A stretch of DNA of 64,000 nucleotides from Amaurobius ferox (GCA_951213105.1 OX578148.1:142792043-142856042), one strand, 5' to 3'. Counted from the stretch's first letter, positions 23,781 through 35,544 are shown. Notes: generated by a model from the letters alone, not told the origin. Made by a program: numbers and translations.

Positions 23781-25157
23781 CCTTTAATGATTTGGAAGGT
23801 TCTATGTAAAGAAAATCCAGAAGAATAAAAACATTTCACCAGTTCCAACTTTGTTTAATTATAATCTTTATTCCATCACATTAGTCCAAAAATGGATTTC
23901 TTAAATAAAAAAAAAAATTATGAAAAATTCCAGAACCAAAGTGGCGTGATCTTCTTTTCAGAAAGGTGTTTTTGAGAAAAATAAATGCATAAAGAAATTA
24001 GCCACAGAAGCTAAAACATAAACATTATTTATAAAACCTGTTAAACTCAAAAGTGGAAGTCCTCCTTTTTAGCGAATGTAGTACTCTATGGTACTGATCA
24101 ACAGTCAAAAAATCAAAATTTTTGGGATTGGTATTTTTGAAAAAAAAAAGTTATTCTTGATTTTTCAAAAAAAAAAATTCAGAAGGCTACAACAAGAGAA
24201 CTTGAACACATATTTCCAAATAGAGGATATCATTTTAATCAGAAAAATATTATATTTCAAATAAAAAAAAAGCAACAAAATATCTTGAACCGTTCCAGAG
24301 ATAGAGCGTTTTAAAATTTTGCCAAAAATCGCAAGTGAGAAATGGCACCATCTTTGGCGGCTTGTATCTCAGGCCAGGAATTTTTTTGAATAAAACAAAG
24401 AAATAAGGGTTTCTTACTACTTTTTCCTGAATTTTAACATATGTTACATTCAGAAACATCTGAGACTATGAGGGTAATCCCTGAATTGATATAGACTATA
24501 CCTTTTCCATTATCATCAATACTTTAAAACATTCCCCATCTAATACTGCACACTGTGCACATCATAATCTGTTAATTATCTAGATGTATTTGCATTACAA
24601 GCAGCAGTATCTTCCATCTTTTCTCATGTCTTTGCAATAACTAACTGCATTGCATCTCTTTAATTTACTTAAAATATAATAATACATAGCAGAGCTCGAA
24701 TTGCCCATGTTACTGTTTTAAAAAATAATGCAACTTTAAGCTTTCTTCTTGCCCTCTTCTTTAAATACTTAGACAGGAGAGAGTACTAAACATGTATTAA
24801 ACAACAGCATTTTATAAATCCAATATGAATGTTAAGTTTATAACAGACATTATATTTTTTAAAGGCTGCTACAGTCTACAGATACTAAACATCCCACCCA
24901 TTAACATCTTGACTGGACAAAATGCAGATTAGCCGTTTTATCTTTTGCGAATTGTTTGTCTGCGATTTAAACACGATAGTTCGAAATCTGAAGAAATGTA
25001 TTTTGAAACTACAAAATACTCTGAAAATATATTTTTGATATATAACTAAAATACTTCACTTTCTTTTTTTTTCAGTTTAAAATACAAAATACAGATGTAT
25101 TTTAAAAATGTATTCCAAATACATGTATTTTCGATACTGCCCAACTCTGGCACTAGG

Positions 25158-25937
25158 GCCCATAGAGCAGATGTGATATTTGCTAAAGGATCGGCATTGA
25201 TGACACCAGTAGCTGAGAAGGATAGGAAAAACAGAAGGGGGAAAGGAGGATACAGAAAAGAAAGAAAATAATAAGAGAGAGAAGAAAAAGATTGCTAAGG
25301 TACTTCGGGATTGCAACACCCGTATCACTAATGAAGTGAACCCTTGAGGGGTAAAAATCTTTAGAATCCCTAAGTTAATTTCATATCCTAATTTTTTTTA
25401 AATCAATCAAAATATCTCGTGCTTGTGCCACAATATTTCTCCAAAGGAAGAAACACATTGAGCTGTAATACGGATGATCTGTTTATATCTATCTTTTATA
25501 ATTTAGCAAGTGAAAGTAAGCAAAAACCCACTCAGACAAAAACTATATATATATTTTTATTATTATTATTATTGTTTTAAATTATTTCTGTATTTCATAA
25601 ACGATACCCTATTTTTGACAAAACAAGCAAATATTATTTATATTTCTATCTACCAGGTTTGGAGATATGTGTCCGAAGTGTGTACATTTTTCAGTAATGC
25701 TCCGATTTCAGCCAGAGATGCCCCAACCATAGATGTTACTCACATAAAAAAACTTAAAATCAGAACTCAATAAAAAAAAAATGCTATTCAAATTAAGAGC
25801 AAAAATTTTTAGAGGGAAGGTTAATTTAGGATTCATATGAAAAGCTTAAAAATTATTACTAAAATTTTTAGATAATTTAAGCTAAAATATTAATTCTGAG
25901 GAGAATTTGTCATTCACTAATGAAAACAAATACTTAC
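25158..25937. other. Intronic, no feature seen
   Basis: Purine-rich patch at 25215-25300 and a (att)n microsatellite near 25556-25573; no gene. Confidence 0.4.
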
Positions 25938-26032
25938 CACCCATCCTTGCAAAGAGACTGCCACCAAAATATCCATTGATAGGTGATGTAATAGCATACA
26001 CAAATATGGATGTACTTAACAAAGAACCTCGC
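25938..26032 (-). CDS. TM9SF3: TM9SF3 coding exon (third transmembrane segment)
   Basis: One base plus 31 codons plus one base. Reads [17 protein letters not shown] then [13 protein letters not shown], the strongly conserved block with the NGYFGG motif of nonaspanins. Acceptor is tttttag at 26033-26034; donor gtaagt from 25937. It ends one base into a Gly codon, which the 12652-12782 exon completes as GGA. Phase and sequence agree with both neighbours. Confidence 0.94.
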
Positions 26033-27387
26033 CTAAAAATGGAGATAGAAAATATTTGTTGAAGGCAGTCAAATACCATGAACAAGCAATTGCAATAGAA
26101 ACAGAGTTAAATACTGCAACTAGAGTAGGGCCGGTAAAATGCATACTTTATATTTAATGTATGTGTAAACAGTTTTCTACATCATGGAAAATGAGACTTT
26201 TTTTTTACATATTCAACATGTAAAAAAACTTCCAATCTTTTTATTTCAAAGTATGTATAATATTAAAAATAAGTTTAACATAGAAAACTAACATTGCCAG
26301 TTTATAATCTTAAGTACCAGAAAAGTAATACTTGTACAATGTGTGACACTCTGTTGTACATTCTAAATCTAGAAATGACAATGCTATGCAGAATATATAT
26401 GCAGTTTACCACAGGTTTTTTCTTTTCTTTTTTTTTACACAAATGGAAAAAACTTGCTATTTTAAACTGTTTCTACTCAGCATAGCATTTTATATCTATT
26501 TTAGCATTTGCCTCTCTGCCATGCTGGTCTGAAGATTTGGAGATTTGGAAGCGCTTTGTAAATCATACATCAAGGTACCTTGATGAGTCGCAAATCTTAA
26601 TCGTGCATGCTACTAGTATATTTATAAATCAAAATAGATCATATTTTGAAATTTAAAATGCACATACTAGTCAAATACATATTTGTTGATTTCAAGCAAG
26701 ACGCTTCAACGTAATTTGACACTATGATGATTCCAGGGCACGACTCATGCAGGGGCATACTAACAGCAGCATGAGAGGGGCCCCAAAATAAACAATTGCA
26801 ACATTGAAAAATTAAAGAGTACTTCCTGAAAAAAAAAATATATATATATATATCATCAGGAATAAATTTACATAGTGAAAAGATCCATTTTGGGGATATA
26901 TAAGATTCTATCCAGATTATTCAAGATATGGAGCATGTTATCTTCTTGGCTATGACGAGAAAGTTGCCAATCATTTCAATTTCATTACAATATGCAAGAG
27001 CTTCATTTTTATACTTTTTCTAAGAACGCAATTTTGTTTTTTAAAAAAAAATTTTGTTTATTTCATATATATCGAGAGGTCGAGGGGGGCCCCGGGCGTC
27101 AGTTAGGCTAAGTCGGGCCTTGGCCAATTCAATTCAGAAGGGCAGTGGTGCCAGAGTGTAGTTCGATGCCTACATTTCAGAGTCCAAAACCTAATTGATT
27201 TAGCAATCCACTATTTCTTAAATTGTACTTAAATAGTGTGTTTAACTGAAAGAAAATGAAAAAGTTTGAGAATCACTGGCTTGAAGAGGAAGAACTGACT
27301 CAAAACCAATGTCTTGGTGGTTGAAAGCACAGACATTCTCATTTCAAAGTAGACCTCGTATTCAAGCACTGTAAGTAATGAATGTGA
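26033..27387. other. Intronic, no gene; one 18-bp palindrome and an AT microsatellite
   Basis: A perfect palindrome, CATCAAGGTACCTTGATG, at 26568-26585. A (AT)n run at about 26829-26853. Confidence 0.5.
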
Positions 27388-28470
27388 TTAACCCTTTGCG
27401 AACGGAGGCATTCTGGAACTACCGTAGCCCAAAGGATGGAGCGCTTCGCCTCTGAACTGTTCCCAAACGACGGCTAATTTTTTACACTTAGCCTAACTCT
27501 AAAAAAAATTCACTAAAAATCACCTGTTCAACACAGCAATTTACTTTTCTCAGGAATAAAAGAAATACTTATTGATGTATATTTTTTGTATTATTTGATG
27601 TATATTTTTCATACAAATCTCAATACAAAATACTCGTTAGTTGCTTTTACTATGAATTCTACTATTCATTATCGAAAAATATGCTAAAAAAATTAATTTC
27701 CTTATCTAAATTATGCAGCATAATATTGTGATTGATTCCAAGTATGCTAAAAAACTCAAAAGAATTCCGATCTTTCAAATCTCCTGTCCAAACATAGCAT
27801 CATTCGCAGAAACAGGTACTGAAGCTGGCAGTATTGTAATAATAGTACGCTCAGAATCTAAAGAATCACTTGCATTTACATATTCATCTTCAGAAATACC
27901 TCAGTTCCACGAATATTTACTATCTGCATCACTATCATTACTGCCTGGTTCATTTATCATATGAGTATATTCTTCCACAGAAAGAAAACGACCTGGCATA
28001 GCCATTCTTTTATCCAAAATAACCTAATAATTTCACAACCGCACATTCCCCTAAAACCCAAACGTAAAAAAAATACTCTCTTATATTCCTATGCTTCACC
28101 CATGAAATCATCAAGTAAAAATCTAAACAAGAACCGAAACTCAATTATAAAATAGCAGAGGATATGAGAAGTGCTCTATATGTTTATATTACAAAACCAT
28201 GCTTCACAGCTCCAGATAAAGAAATAATTCATTTGATCCTACCTATGCCAAAGTCAAGTATCTGCAAAATACATTGGAGTAGTTCGCATGGACATTTCAC
28301 GCCTTCTAGTAGACAAATAAATTCAAATATAAACGTTCCATATGAAAACGCGTATCCGTGACGGCCGTCCTTTAGGGTAAAGTTTTCTCTGATGCGAATG
28401 CATGACGGCCGTCCTTCAATGCAAGTTCGCAGTCGACAAATGGGCACGTCAACCGTCCGCAAAGGGTTAA
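27388..28470 (-). mobile_element. piggyBac-type element, internally deleted (copy 2, opposite orientation)
   Basis: TTAA at 27388-27391 and 28467-28470. Inverted ends are CCCTTTGCG (27392-27400) and CGCAAAGGG (28458-28466). Its left subterminal region (ggaactaccgtagcccaaagga and gagcgcttcgcctc) matches the inverse of the right end of 11301-12373, so both belong to one family inserted in opposite directions. Length is 1.08 kb. It keeps the transposase N-terminus and has lost the catalytic core. Confidence 0.83.
27700..28005 (-). pseudogene. piggyBac transposase N-terminal fragment
   Basis: Minus-strand reading from ATG at 28005: MAMPGRFLSVEEYTHM, then NEPGSNDSDADSKYSWN, a stop, and ISEDEYVNASDSLDSERTI. 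This is an acidic, disordered N-terminus of the kind found before the piggyBac DDE domain. One in-frame TGA is visible, and the reading peters out near 27700 without reaching the catalytic region. The upstream non-coding stretch (gaatataagagagtattttt and gggaatgtgcgg) is shared with copy 1, which supports the start. Confidence 0.65.
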
Positions 28471-28545
28471 GTTACAATACATAAGGAGGTATTCTTGGTT
28501 GGCTTGACACCCATGCCATTCGTTCTAACAAATTACATCTACTGG

Positions 28546-29701
28546 CAGAGTTAGAGTATTTTAGCCAGGCCAAAAAAAGTCGGCTCGCTATTTTTGGTTT
28601 TAACCGCTTAAAAAAGCCTGTTTTTATTAAAAAAAGGTGGTTTACAGCCAATTCACATTAAATTTGCATTACTTTATCTTTGATGCACTCCTAAATGTTT
28701 TTTACTAAAATGTTTAAAAACTTCTATTAAATATTACCAAGTACACAAGATTTTATGACGACTAGAAAAATACTATGAAGGTAATATGTCTAAAAGAAAA
28801 AATATATATACATTGAAGAGAATGCATTAAATTAAACACCAAGATGGTGTTTTGAAAGCCTCTGTTATATAATGCATAGCTCTACATTTCATATACTACA
28901 GATTATTACAATTAAACAGACAAATCACCACACATCAAAAAGGAAAAAAATCAATTTTACTTCAAAAAGAAAAAACATTTTTTTACACACTGCTATTTAC
29001 TTTTAATGTATGTTACAGCAAATTAATTTATATGTATTTAATAAATGAAATTGCCTGACATAATATTTGAGAACATCCATATTTTAGTTCTAATCATTGG
29101 GTTCTGATGACTTATAAAAACGATATATTTTAACAAGTTTTTCTGCTTTTTCTGCTCCTAAGCAGTTTTATAATTTATTCCAGACAAGTCTATATGAAGA
29201 GAAAATTCTCTCTATGGCAGTAGAGCTTGGCGGACAACTGTGAAGCTTCACCAGAAAGTCACATAATTCCTGGGATATTGGATTTTTCTCTCTCTTGTTC
29301 AGTTTTATTTTCATCAATTGCCATAACTTTTTAGCTGTAAATTGTGCCATTACTTCCTCTGAGTGTTAAATGTGTTAAAGGCCAATGTAAACCAAGTAAA
29401 GTAGTTGGTATGCCTTTTTAAAATTTAGCTGGCTTTTTTGCAACCAACAAATCACTAGCAGGTATTCCAATATTAATGTTTTCATTATTGAGAAATAAAA
29501 TTATTTATTAAATTCTAACCCAATAAAATGACTTTAAAATTAGTTAAAGAACACTTACAAATGTGTAATTTAAAATTAAAATCCTTCACGCTTTTTTACA
29601 AAAAAAAAGAGCCAATTTTGATAAAAAAAAAAGCCAGTTAAAACCAATAAAAGCCACCGGCATCGCTTTTATTAATTTTAGCTGGTTTTTTTGCAACCCT
29701 G
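28546..29701 (-). mobile_element. Small hAT element with imperfect ends and 7-of-8 target duplication
   Basis: The left end starts CAGAGTT at 28546; the right end, read inverted, starts CAGGGTTGCAAAAAAACC at 29701. Flanking 8-mers are TCTACTGG (28538-28545) and TCTACTAG (29702-29709). It contains a hAT C-terminal fragment on the minus strand. Right and left subterminal regions both carry gccagttaaaacc/ggttttaacc-like sequence. Confidence 0.7.
29110..29350 (-). pseudogene. hAT transposase C-terminal dimerisation domain fragment
   Basis: Minus-strand reading: AQFTAKKLWQLMKIK, ISQELCDFLVKLHSCPPSS, then TAIERIFSSYRLVWNKL, a stop, and CLGAEKAEKLVKIYRFYK. The block PxSSxxIERxFSxxGxxxxxxR is the hallmark of the hAT dimerisation domain at the transposase C-terminus. 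All upstream catalytic parts are missing. Confidence 0.85.
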
Positions 29702-29709
29702 TCTACTAG

Positions 29710-31229
29710 AGATAATTTATCTAATCATGCTCTATATGCTGATATATATATTAGTATATATTAAATAATTAATCAACAACCCAACTGAATAATGGTGAGC
29801 TTATATACCATATTCTGGAAAGAAGCATGTAATTCGTGAAGTTTTTTACCAATCCACAGAATTTGAAAAGTTTCAAGAACTCACCAAATGTATACAATGT
29901 CGCCAAATTTGTCACCAAGGTCAAGTAACTCAGACCTTCAAATTATAACAATGGTTTTCTGTTATGTATTTGTAAAAATATATTGCGAACATGATGATTT
30001 GAACTAACATATTTTTAATTAATTAATTAATAGTATGAATCACTCATTCCAACAAATGAAACCTGATGGAAATAATTTGCTAAAAAATTCCCTACATGCT
30101 AATATACATTTTATGCACCAGAAGGATTGCAAAGATGTTGAACTGAACTAACTGCTTCTTTTTTTTTAGATATATACAACATATATTCTCAGAGTGAATT
30201 ATTATTCCAATACATGAACTCAAAAATATTTAGTTTGTATATATCTAAAATGCCCATAAAAAAGGAACATCTAACTGAACATGAGATTTAAAAAAATCCA
30301 AGTCTTGAAGTATGAGAATACAGATTAAAATTCTGAAACTCATACATATAAGTATGGATTCCCTGGATATACTAATTGCCAATGACAAGAGAAAGTAAAA
30401 CATAAATGTGAACAGCTAATTTAAACATTAACATGGAAGATTTCAGTTTCATATTTACAGATTAGAAAAGAAATATTTCATTAAAATAAGATGCAAAACT
30501 CTTCGTATTGGAATGCTTTAATCAGCAGATAGCAGTTAAAGCTCTTTGAATGTTTTTTACATCCCTATTAGATAAACACTGTGAATCAACTTGTTATTAA
30601 TGTTCATTCCATTGAAGTCATTTAAAAGAACTGTAGAAAAGCAATAAATATTATTAAAGGTATAGGAAAGTATTAGTATAATAAAGGTTTAAGAAATGTA
30701 TTATTAAATATATAAAATACTTATAATTAAACTATTTTTTTAAATAATCCCTACATATAATATTAAAAATTGTTTTAAAAATATTTGTTTATAACTGAAT
30801 GGGTGAGTACCATGAGATAAAAGAGACAATTTGGCGGACATTAAATTAAGCATATACGTATTTAATGTTATTAAAGTAATTTCCTTCAGCCAAAGCACTT
30901 GGGGAAATTTTCCATATTTATTATATTTTGATACATTTTACAGAATTGCTGTTGAAAGAATAGGCTTCTGAAAATACTACCCGCTGTTTTATCAGAATAA
31001 GTAAAATGTCACTTGTACCTTTTTCATTCTTGTCTAGATCCTTTTTCTTCAAAATAAAGTATTTATAACCTTTCCTTCTCAAGATTAGAAACTAAATAAT
31101 CAACTTCTTCTAATGTTAGACTTCTTGTAAAGCGAGTGTGGAAATGATATCGCATTTCATTTTCAAATGAATTAAGGAGAAAGGAAAAACATAACGGAAC
31201 ATTTCCTAACCCACATCACTAGTTGTAAC
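29710..31229. other. AT-rich intron, no feature seen
   Basis: About 1.5 kb with no open frame of note, no recognised repeat and no exon. Confidence 0.5.
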
Positions 31230-31240
31230 ACATCAAATAC

Positions 31241-31530
31241 CCGAGCCGCGGTAGCCCATTGGTTAGCGCGCTGGAGTTGCACTCGGTAGGCCCGGGTTCG
31301 ATTCCAGCCACTGCCAAAACTGCCGCCGTGTTCACGCGGAGTATGATCACGTTAAACATGTAGGTCCGTAAGTCCTTCCGAGAGGTTGGTGGTAGGGGAA
31401 GGAGGGTACGGTCCCTGTGGATGCCTCCCCCACTGGGTTCCGGTCTAAATTGGGTGGCACTTCCCGGCCGTCCAAACAGTTACCTTACACCTTTCTGGTA
31501 GGTCGGACGGTCTGGGTCTCAACAACAACA
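31241..31530 (+). mobile_element. tRNA-derived SINE (family A) with 11-bp target duplication
   Basis: The 5' part has a pol III A box (gtagcccattggttagcgcg) and B box (gggttcgattcc), then a tRNA-unrelated body and an (aac)n tail. It is bounded by identical 11-mers ACATCAAATAC at 31230-31240 and 31531-31541. Not a functional tRNA gene: it lacks a clean acceptor stem. Two more full copies lie at 33155 and 50093. Confidence 0.92.
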
Positions 31531-31992
31531 ACATCAAATACTCGGAAAAATGAAAATGGATATGCAAAATTTTGAAGCACACATCCTAAAGGATGCGTAA
31601 AAATATACCTGGTTCTTGTTTAAAAAATTCAGTGATTCCATACATGCCCACAAGCAGCAAAGTAAATGGTAGCACCTTTTAGTGGTTCTGACAGAATCCT
31701 TCCTGCACGCATCACTGCAGAAATTTTCTTTAAATTTTAAATAACTATATAAACTTCCAAAAAAATTGTATAATAATAAAAGAAGATGTCTGTGTCTGTT
31801 ATCTGTGATGAAAAATGTGAGCATTGTACGGCCATGAAACTTGGTACACAGGCACTTCAGGACATGAGACAATGTGCTTCAGTGAGAAATTTTAAAATTC
31901 GAATAAATTTTTTTAGCTATTCTATGTTTTAGTATTATTTAGTATTCTATGGTTTAGCATGATTTAGCTTGATTCTGAAAGATTTTTACACA

Positions 31993-32115
31993 CGGCCGTC
32001 CATACAGTTACCTTACACCTTTCTGGTAGGTCGGACGGTCTGGGTCTCAACATCAACACATCAATTCCTCTGCTCTAAGTCCTCGGACGAGTCGGACGGT
32101 CTGGGTCTTCAACAC
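31993..32115 (+). repeat. Two 3'-tail fragments of SINE family A
   Basis: tttctggtaggtcggacggt plus ctgggtctcaac at 32020-32050, and again gtcggacggtctgggtcttc at about 32091-32110. Only the SINE tails are present. Confidence 0.75.
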
Positions 32116-32135
32116 ATCAATTCCTTAGCAACCGA

Positions 32136-32270
32136 AAATATTATAACAGAGTTTTCATCTTAACGCCATCGGAAGGATTGAAAAATTCTCTTTAAAACAA
32201 ACTTTGAATGGAATCCATACTATTAATAGATGAATTGCCATGAAATTAAGAAATATATATACTTTTAGGA
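32136..32270 (+). repeat. Dispersed ~130-bp repeat (copy 2 of 3)
   Basis: Shares aaactttgaatggaatccat and the attaatagat-gaatt segment with 18098-18230. Confidence 0.55.
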
Positions 32271-33137
32271 TATTGCAGACAATCTCCGGAGATAAAACAC
32301 CTCCATCACATAAAGTTTCCATCTCTTAACACAATTGACATAGCAGTTTCACGTTGGTCATTATTGTTATTATAAGCAGGCATATTGATTAAATATTCAA
32401 TGGTATTTAAGAATTTACTAAGTTTCACTGCAATTTTAATCTGAAAGATTTCCATATTAAAACCCAGGGAGCAATGCCAGATACATTTTATAGTCAAAAA
32501 TAAAATAAAATATTACCCTATAAAATTTAAAAAAACTGTGGATTAAAGTATGCAAGAGCAAAAGTCTAGCTAATAAAAGAAGATTTTAAAATAAATAATG
32601 AGTTGAAATTGTAAGATCAAAAGTAGATCTCGCATGTGTTTTGGTGAAACAACTTTATGCCAGTTATTTATTGTGTCCGAAACATCGAACAATACTTGTA
32701 ATCTGTATGGTGTCGAGGTTTACAGCAAACCATAAATTTAGGAGCATCAAGACAGAGGGGACCGAGCGAGCCCTTACGAGGATGCCAAGTAGTGACATTG
32801 GTTCAATGATTAACCAATGAAGAAAGTACTTGTTGCGTCACACTGGATGCTGCAAATGAAAGCAAAGAGGGAGTGACACCCCCGAGGGAAAAAGAGCCAC
32901 AACCTGTGCCATAAGAACAAGAACGATAGACTGGGTAAAAAATGTAAGAAATTAACAGCTCGAATTCAAGGAGCGCGAAACTTAGAAAGATGTGTCGACT
33001 ACGAGAATGACACAAGTACAAGTGTTGAGCCAACAGTACAATATGATTGTCGAATTACGTATGGTAAATAAGTACTTTGAGTCTATCTAATTCAGTAATA
33101 TGATCGGCGAAGTACCTGGTGGTGACAAAGTCCAAGA
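32271..33137. other. No gene seen
   Basis: Intronic sequence; the stretch 32740-33060 is less AT-rich but has no recognised coding segment. Confidence 0.4.
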
Positions 33138-33154
33138 CAGACTTGAAGGTATGT

Positions 33155-33441
33155 TCTTGTTGTTGAAACCCAGACCGTCCGACCTACCAGAATGGTGTAA
33201 GGTAACTGTTTGGACGGTCGGGAAGTGCCACCCAATTTAGACCGGAACCCAGTGGGGGAGGCATCCACAGGGACCGTACCCTCCTTCCCCTACCACCAAC
33301 CTCTCGGAAGGACTTTTGGACCCACATGTTTAATGTGATCGTACTCCGCATGAACACGGTGGCAGTTTTGGCAGTGGCTGGAATCGAACCCGGGCCTACC
33401 GAGTGCAACTCCAGCGCGCTAACCAATGGGCTACCGCGCCC
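33155..33441 (-). mobile_element. tRNA-derived SINE (family A) with 17-bp target duplication
   Basis: Minus-strand copy of the 31241 SINE: pol III boxes at the high-coordinate end, (aac)n tail at 33155. Flanked by the identical 17-mers CAGACTTGAAGGTATGT at 33138-33154 and 33442-33458, which is clear evidence of LINE-mediated insertion. Confidence 0.93.
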
Positions 33442-33458
33442 CAGACTTGAAGGTATGT

Positions 33459-35160
33459 GTTCCTCAAAAAGATATCTAGGTCTAAACATATATTAGGCAA
33501 GTTAAGTGGTCTCACATGTTTCCGCCGCCGAAATAATATAATTAATTGTGTAATGAATTTAATATGTATTTTATGTTGTTAATAAATGTTTTATTGTTAA
33601 AGTTAAAATGGTGTGATCCATTTAGCATTATATTAATTAATAATTCTTTTACAGAACTCGCACGAAAGTTAAATAATTGGAGGGTTTTATATAGCGGCAC
33701 AACAATGCAATGTACAATAATAAATAAGTCCACTATGTACAATTTACGGCCCTTTTAAAAGATAGATATGAATAATGATAATTAATCAAAAAGTGGAACT
33801 TTAAGTCTCTTTTTAAAATGTGTACCACAGAAAAATAAGTTCTCCAATATCTCTTGTGATACAGTGTGCATAAAAAGTGTTTACAGATTATCAAAAATAA
33901 CACAGTGATAAAATGGCACGAAGACGCCCAATTTTTATTATGGGGCAGACATTAATTTATGGTCAAGGCAAGATATGATGACTTCATAGCACATGAGTGT
34001 TGTGGACTCAGTCAAGTCCGGAGAGAGAGGATTCTCCAATAGATATAGAGGATTCTCCAATGGATGTCCCTCACCGCCCTGTGAGCCAATGGGAGCCAGG
34101 GGGAACTCACAGATTACCCCTGTGGAACAGACAAATAAAGTCAGTTCCTTTTAAAGTTTGAATTCAGTGAAGTTTGATTTAGACTTTGAATTGACTAGAG
34201 TCGGGTCAACCAGAGTTCAAGTTAGTCAGTTCAATTTGGTTTTTGAATTCAGTGCAGTGCAGTTTGAAGTGACTGTGCAGTCTAAAAGATGCAGGCTGAA
34301 GTCCTGTCTAAAAGTCAGCTCAGTTATGAGTTGAGTGCAGTGAAGTTGAACTTACCAATTATGAGTCGAGTTCAGTTGAACTTGCCAGTAAGTCTGGACA
34401 AAGAGTCCATGCACAAAAGTGAACAAGGTAATATTTTATATATATTATATTTGAGAAAGTAGCTTAAATCTAACTATAAGTCAATAACAAAACTCCACAG
34501 TATCACACCCATAGCTTTACAGCAGGATAAATAAGTAAATATTTGTAACTGATGATTTGTAAGATATTGAATCATGAAAGTATTTAACATTAGTAGTAAT
34601 TATAATACAGTTCAAATTTAACTAAATAGGTCTCTTCATTGCGTTAAATGTAAATGATTATGCTAGCCAAATTATTTTCAGTCAAAACTGGGCAACACAA
34701 CATAATGGCGGGTTATCCCAATGGCAATTGTTATTTAATGTAAGTTCACGATCACCACTATAATACTAATAATTTATCACCACATTTCAGTGTGCGACTT
34801 TTCATTAATAAATAATAAAACTTAACACTTCATTTCTAAATATTGATTTTAGAGAGAAAGTAGTTGCATATTTCAATTTTTCAGAACTTTTTACCCCAAA
34901 TGAACACTAAGCATGGCATAATTTAAAGAAAAAACAGTTTTAAAAATTTTTTTCATTGAAGGGGAATGTACTTATTCACTAATCTTCCTTTTTTCAACAT
35001 TTTTTATTTTGTTTCATTTAATGGCTGAAAGAAGTGATGTTTATTATTTTTTCCTAGGCTCTACTAAATCTTCCAATTATTTTTAATTGTGGAACGTGAG
35101 GAATTTTGAGCAAAAATTGCATTGTTATTATTACTTTATTATTACTTCAATTAACGTGGA
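33459..35160. other. No gene; imperfect agttcagtgaagtt-type repeats at about 34140-34440
   Basis: The 34140-34440 stretch is built from degenerate agttcagtg / gaagttgaactt / agtcagttcaatttgg units. An aataaa lies at about 34133 and a repeated gaggattctccaat at about 34028 and 34048. It could be a remnant LTR leader, but no partner LTR is visible. Confidence 0.4.
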
Positions 35161-35164
35161 AACA

Positions 35165-35280
35165 ACAGATCGAAATCCAGTTACAGTAGCCACACAAGTC
35201 TCCATGCCTTATTTGGGATTCGAACCCGAGCCCTTTAGACAGCAGCCGAACACGCTATCCACTACAACACATGGGCTGGT
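35165..35280 (-). mobile_element. tRNA-derived SINE, second family, partial
   Basis: Read on the minus strand: gtgttgtagtggatagcgtg (A-box-like), a gcggctgctgt-like anticodon-arm region, and ctcgggttcgaatccc (B box). The tail has different sequence from family A. No (aac)n tail is seen. Confidence 0.7.
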
Positions 35281-35458
35281 TATATTGCATTATAAAACTT
35301 TCTGAATTGATGGGAAAAATGAAACCCTTCAATGCTTTTTATTTAAAATGGACATTTTGAAAAATGAGTAGTGGTATCTGTATCACAGCGTAAATAAGCT
35401 GTGGGCACTTAATCAGGACCCAAGCAACACAGGGTAATTCATTCTAGTTTTGTAAAAG

Positions 35459-35504
35459 TACAGTCTTTTATATGCCTGTATTTACAGGCATATAAAAGAC
35501 TGTA
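35459..35504. repeat. Perfect hairpin, 22-bp stem, 2-nt loop
   Basis: The stem begins TACAGTCTTTTATATGCC (35459 on) and is followed after TT (35481-35482) by its exact inverse, ending 35504. No mismatch. Confidence 0.95.
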
Positions 35505-35508
35505 CAAG

Positions 35509-35544
35509 AATTGGGACATTGCTTTTAAAAGCAATGTCCCAATT
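35509..35544. repeat. Perfect 36-bp palindrome, 18-bp arms, no loop
   Basis: The left arm is AATTGGGACATTGCTTTT and the right arm its exact inverse. It lies 4 bp from the preceding hairpin. Confidence 0.95.

Larger units (their letters stand above)
20969..24504. mobile_element. Unclassified element with long (~400-470 bp) terminal inverted repeats
   Basis: Left arm about 20969-21445 and right arm about 24068-24504 are inverse copies. Shared blocks include atatcaattcagg, taacatatgttaaaatt, aaaaaaattcctggcc, aaaacgctctatctttgg, a poly-T/poly-A stretch, and ttgactgttgatcagtacca. Identity is roughly 85-90% by eye with indels. Inside lie a minus-strand partial gene (22862-23645) with its own promoter and a plus-strand non-LTR RT fragment (21475-22850) that seems to have replaced the rest of that gene. 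The arms look like terminal inverted repeats of a DNA transposon; no classical transposase motif remains, so the superfamily is open. Confidence 0.7.
19392..25149. mobile_element. hAT-like DNA transposon (outer element of a nest) with perfect 8-bp target duplication
   Basis: Left end CAGAGTTGGGCA (19392-19403). The right end is the exact inverse, TGCCCAACTCTG, ending at 25149. The flanking 8-mers are both GCACTAGG (19384-19391 and 25150-25157). Subterminal regions share further alternating TACATTTTT / AAAATACAT blocks. Twelve-base ends starting CAG and an 8-bp duplication are what hAT transposons make. No hAT transposase is recognisable in its 5.76 kb. The interior is occupied by tandem repeats and the 20969-24504 element. 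Confidence 0.85.

Noticed and set aside
26568..26610. Possible hammerhead ribozyme (palindrome followed by ttgatgagtcgcaaatc)
   Set aside because: TGATGAG is present, but the required GAAA segment and a proper stem II are missing.
31241..31330. tRNA gene with A and B boxes
   Set aside because: Continues into a SINE body with target duplications and has no clean cloverleaf acceptor stem.
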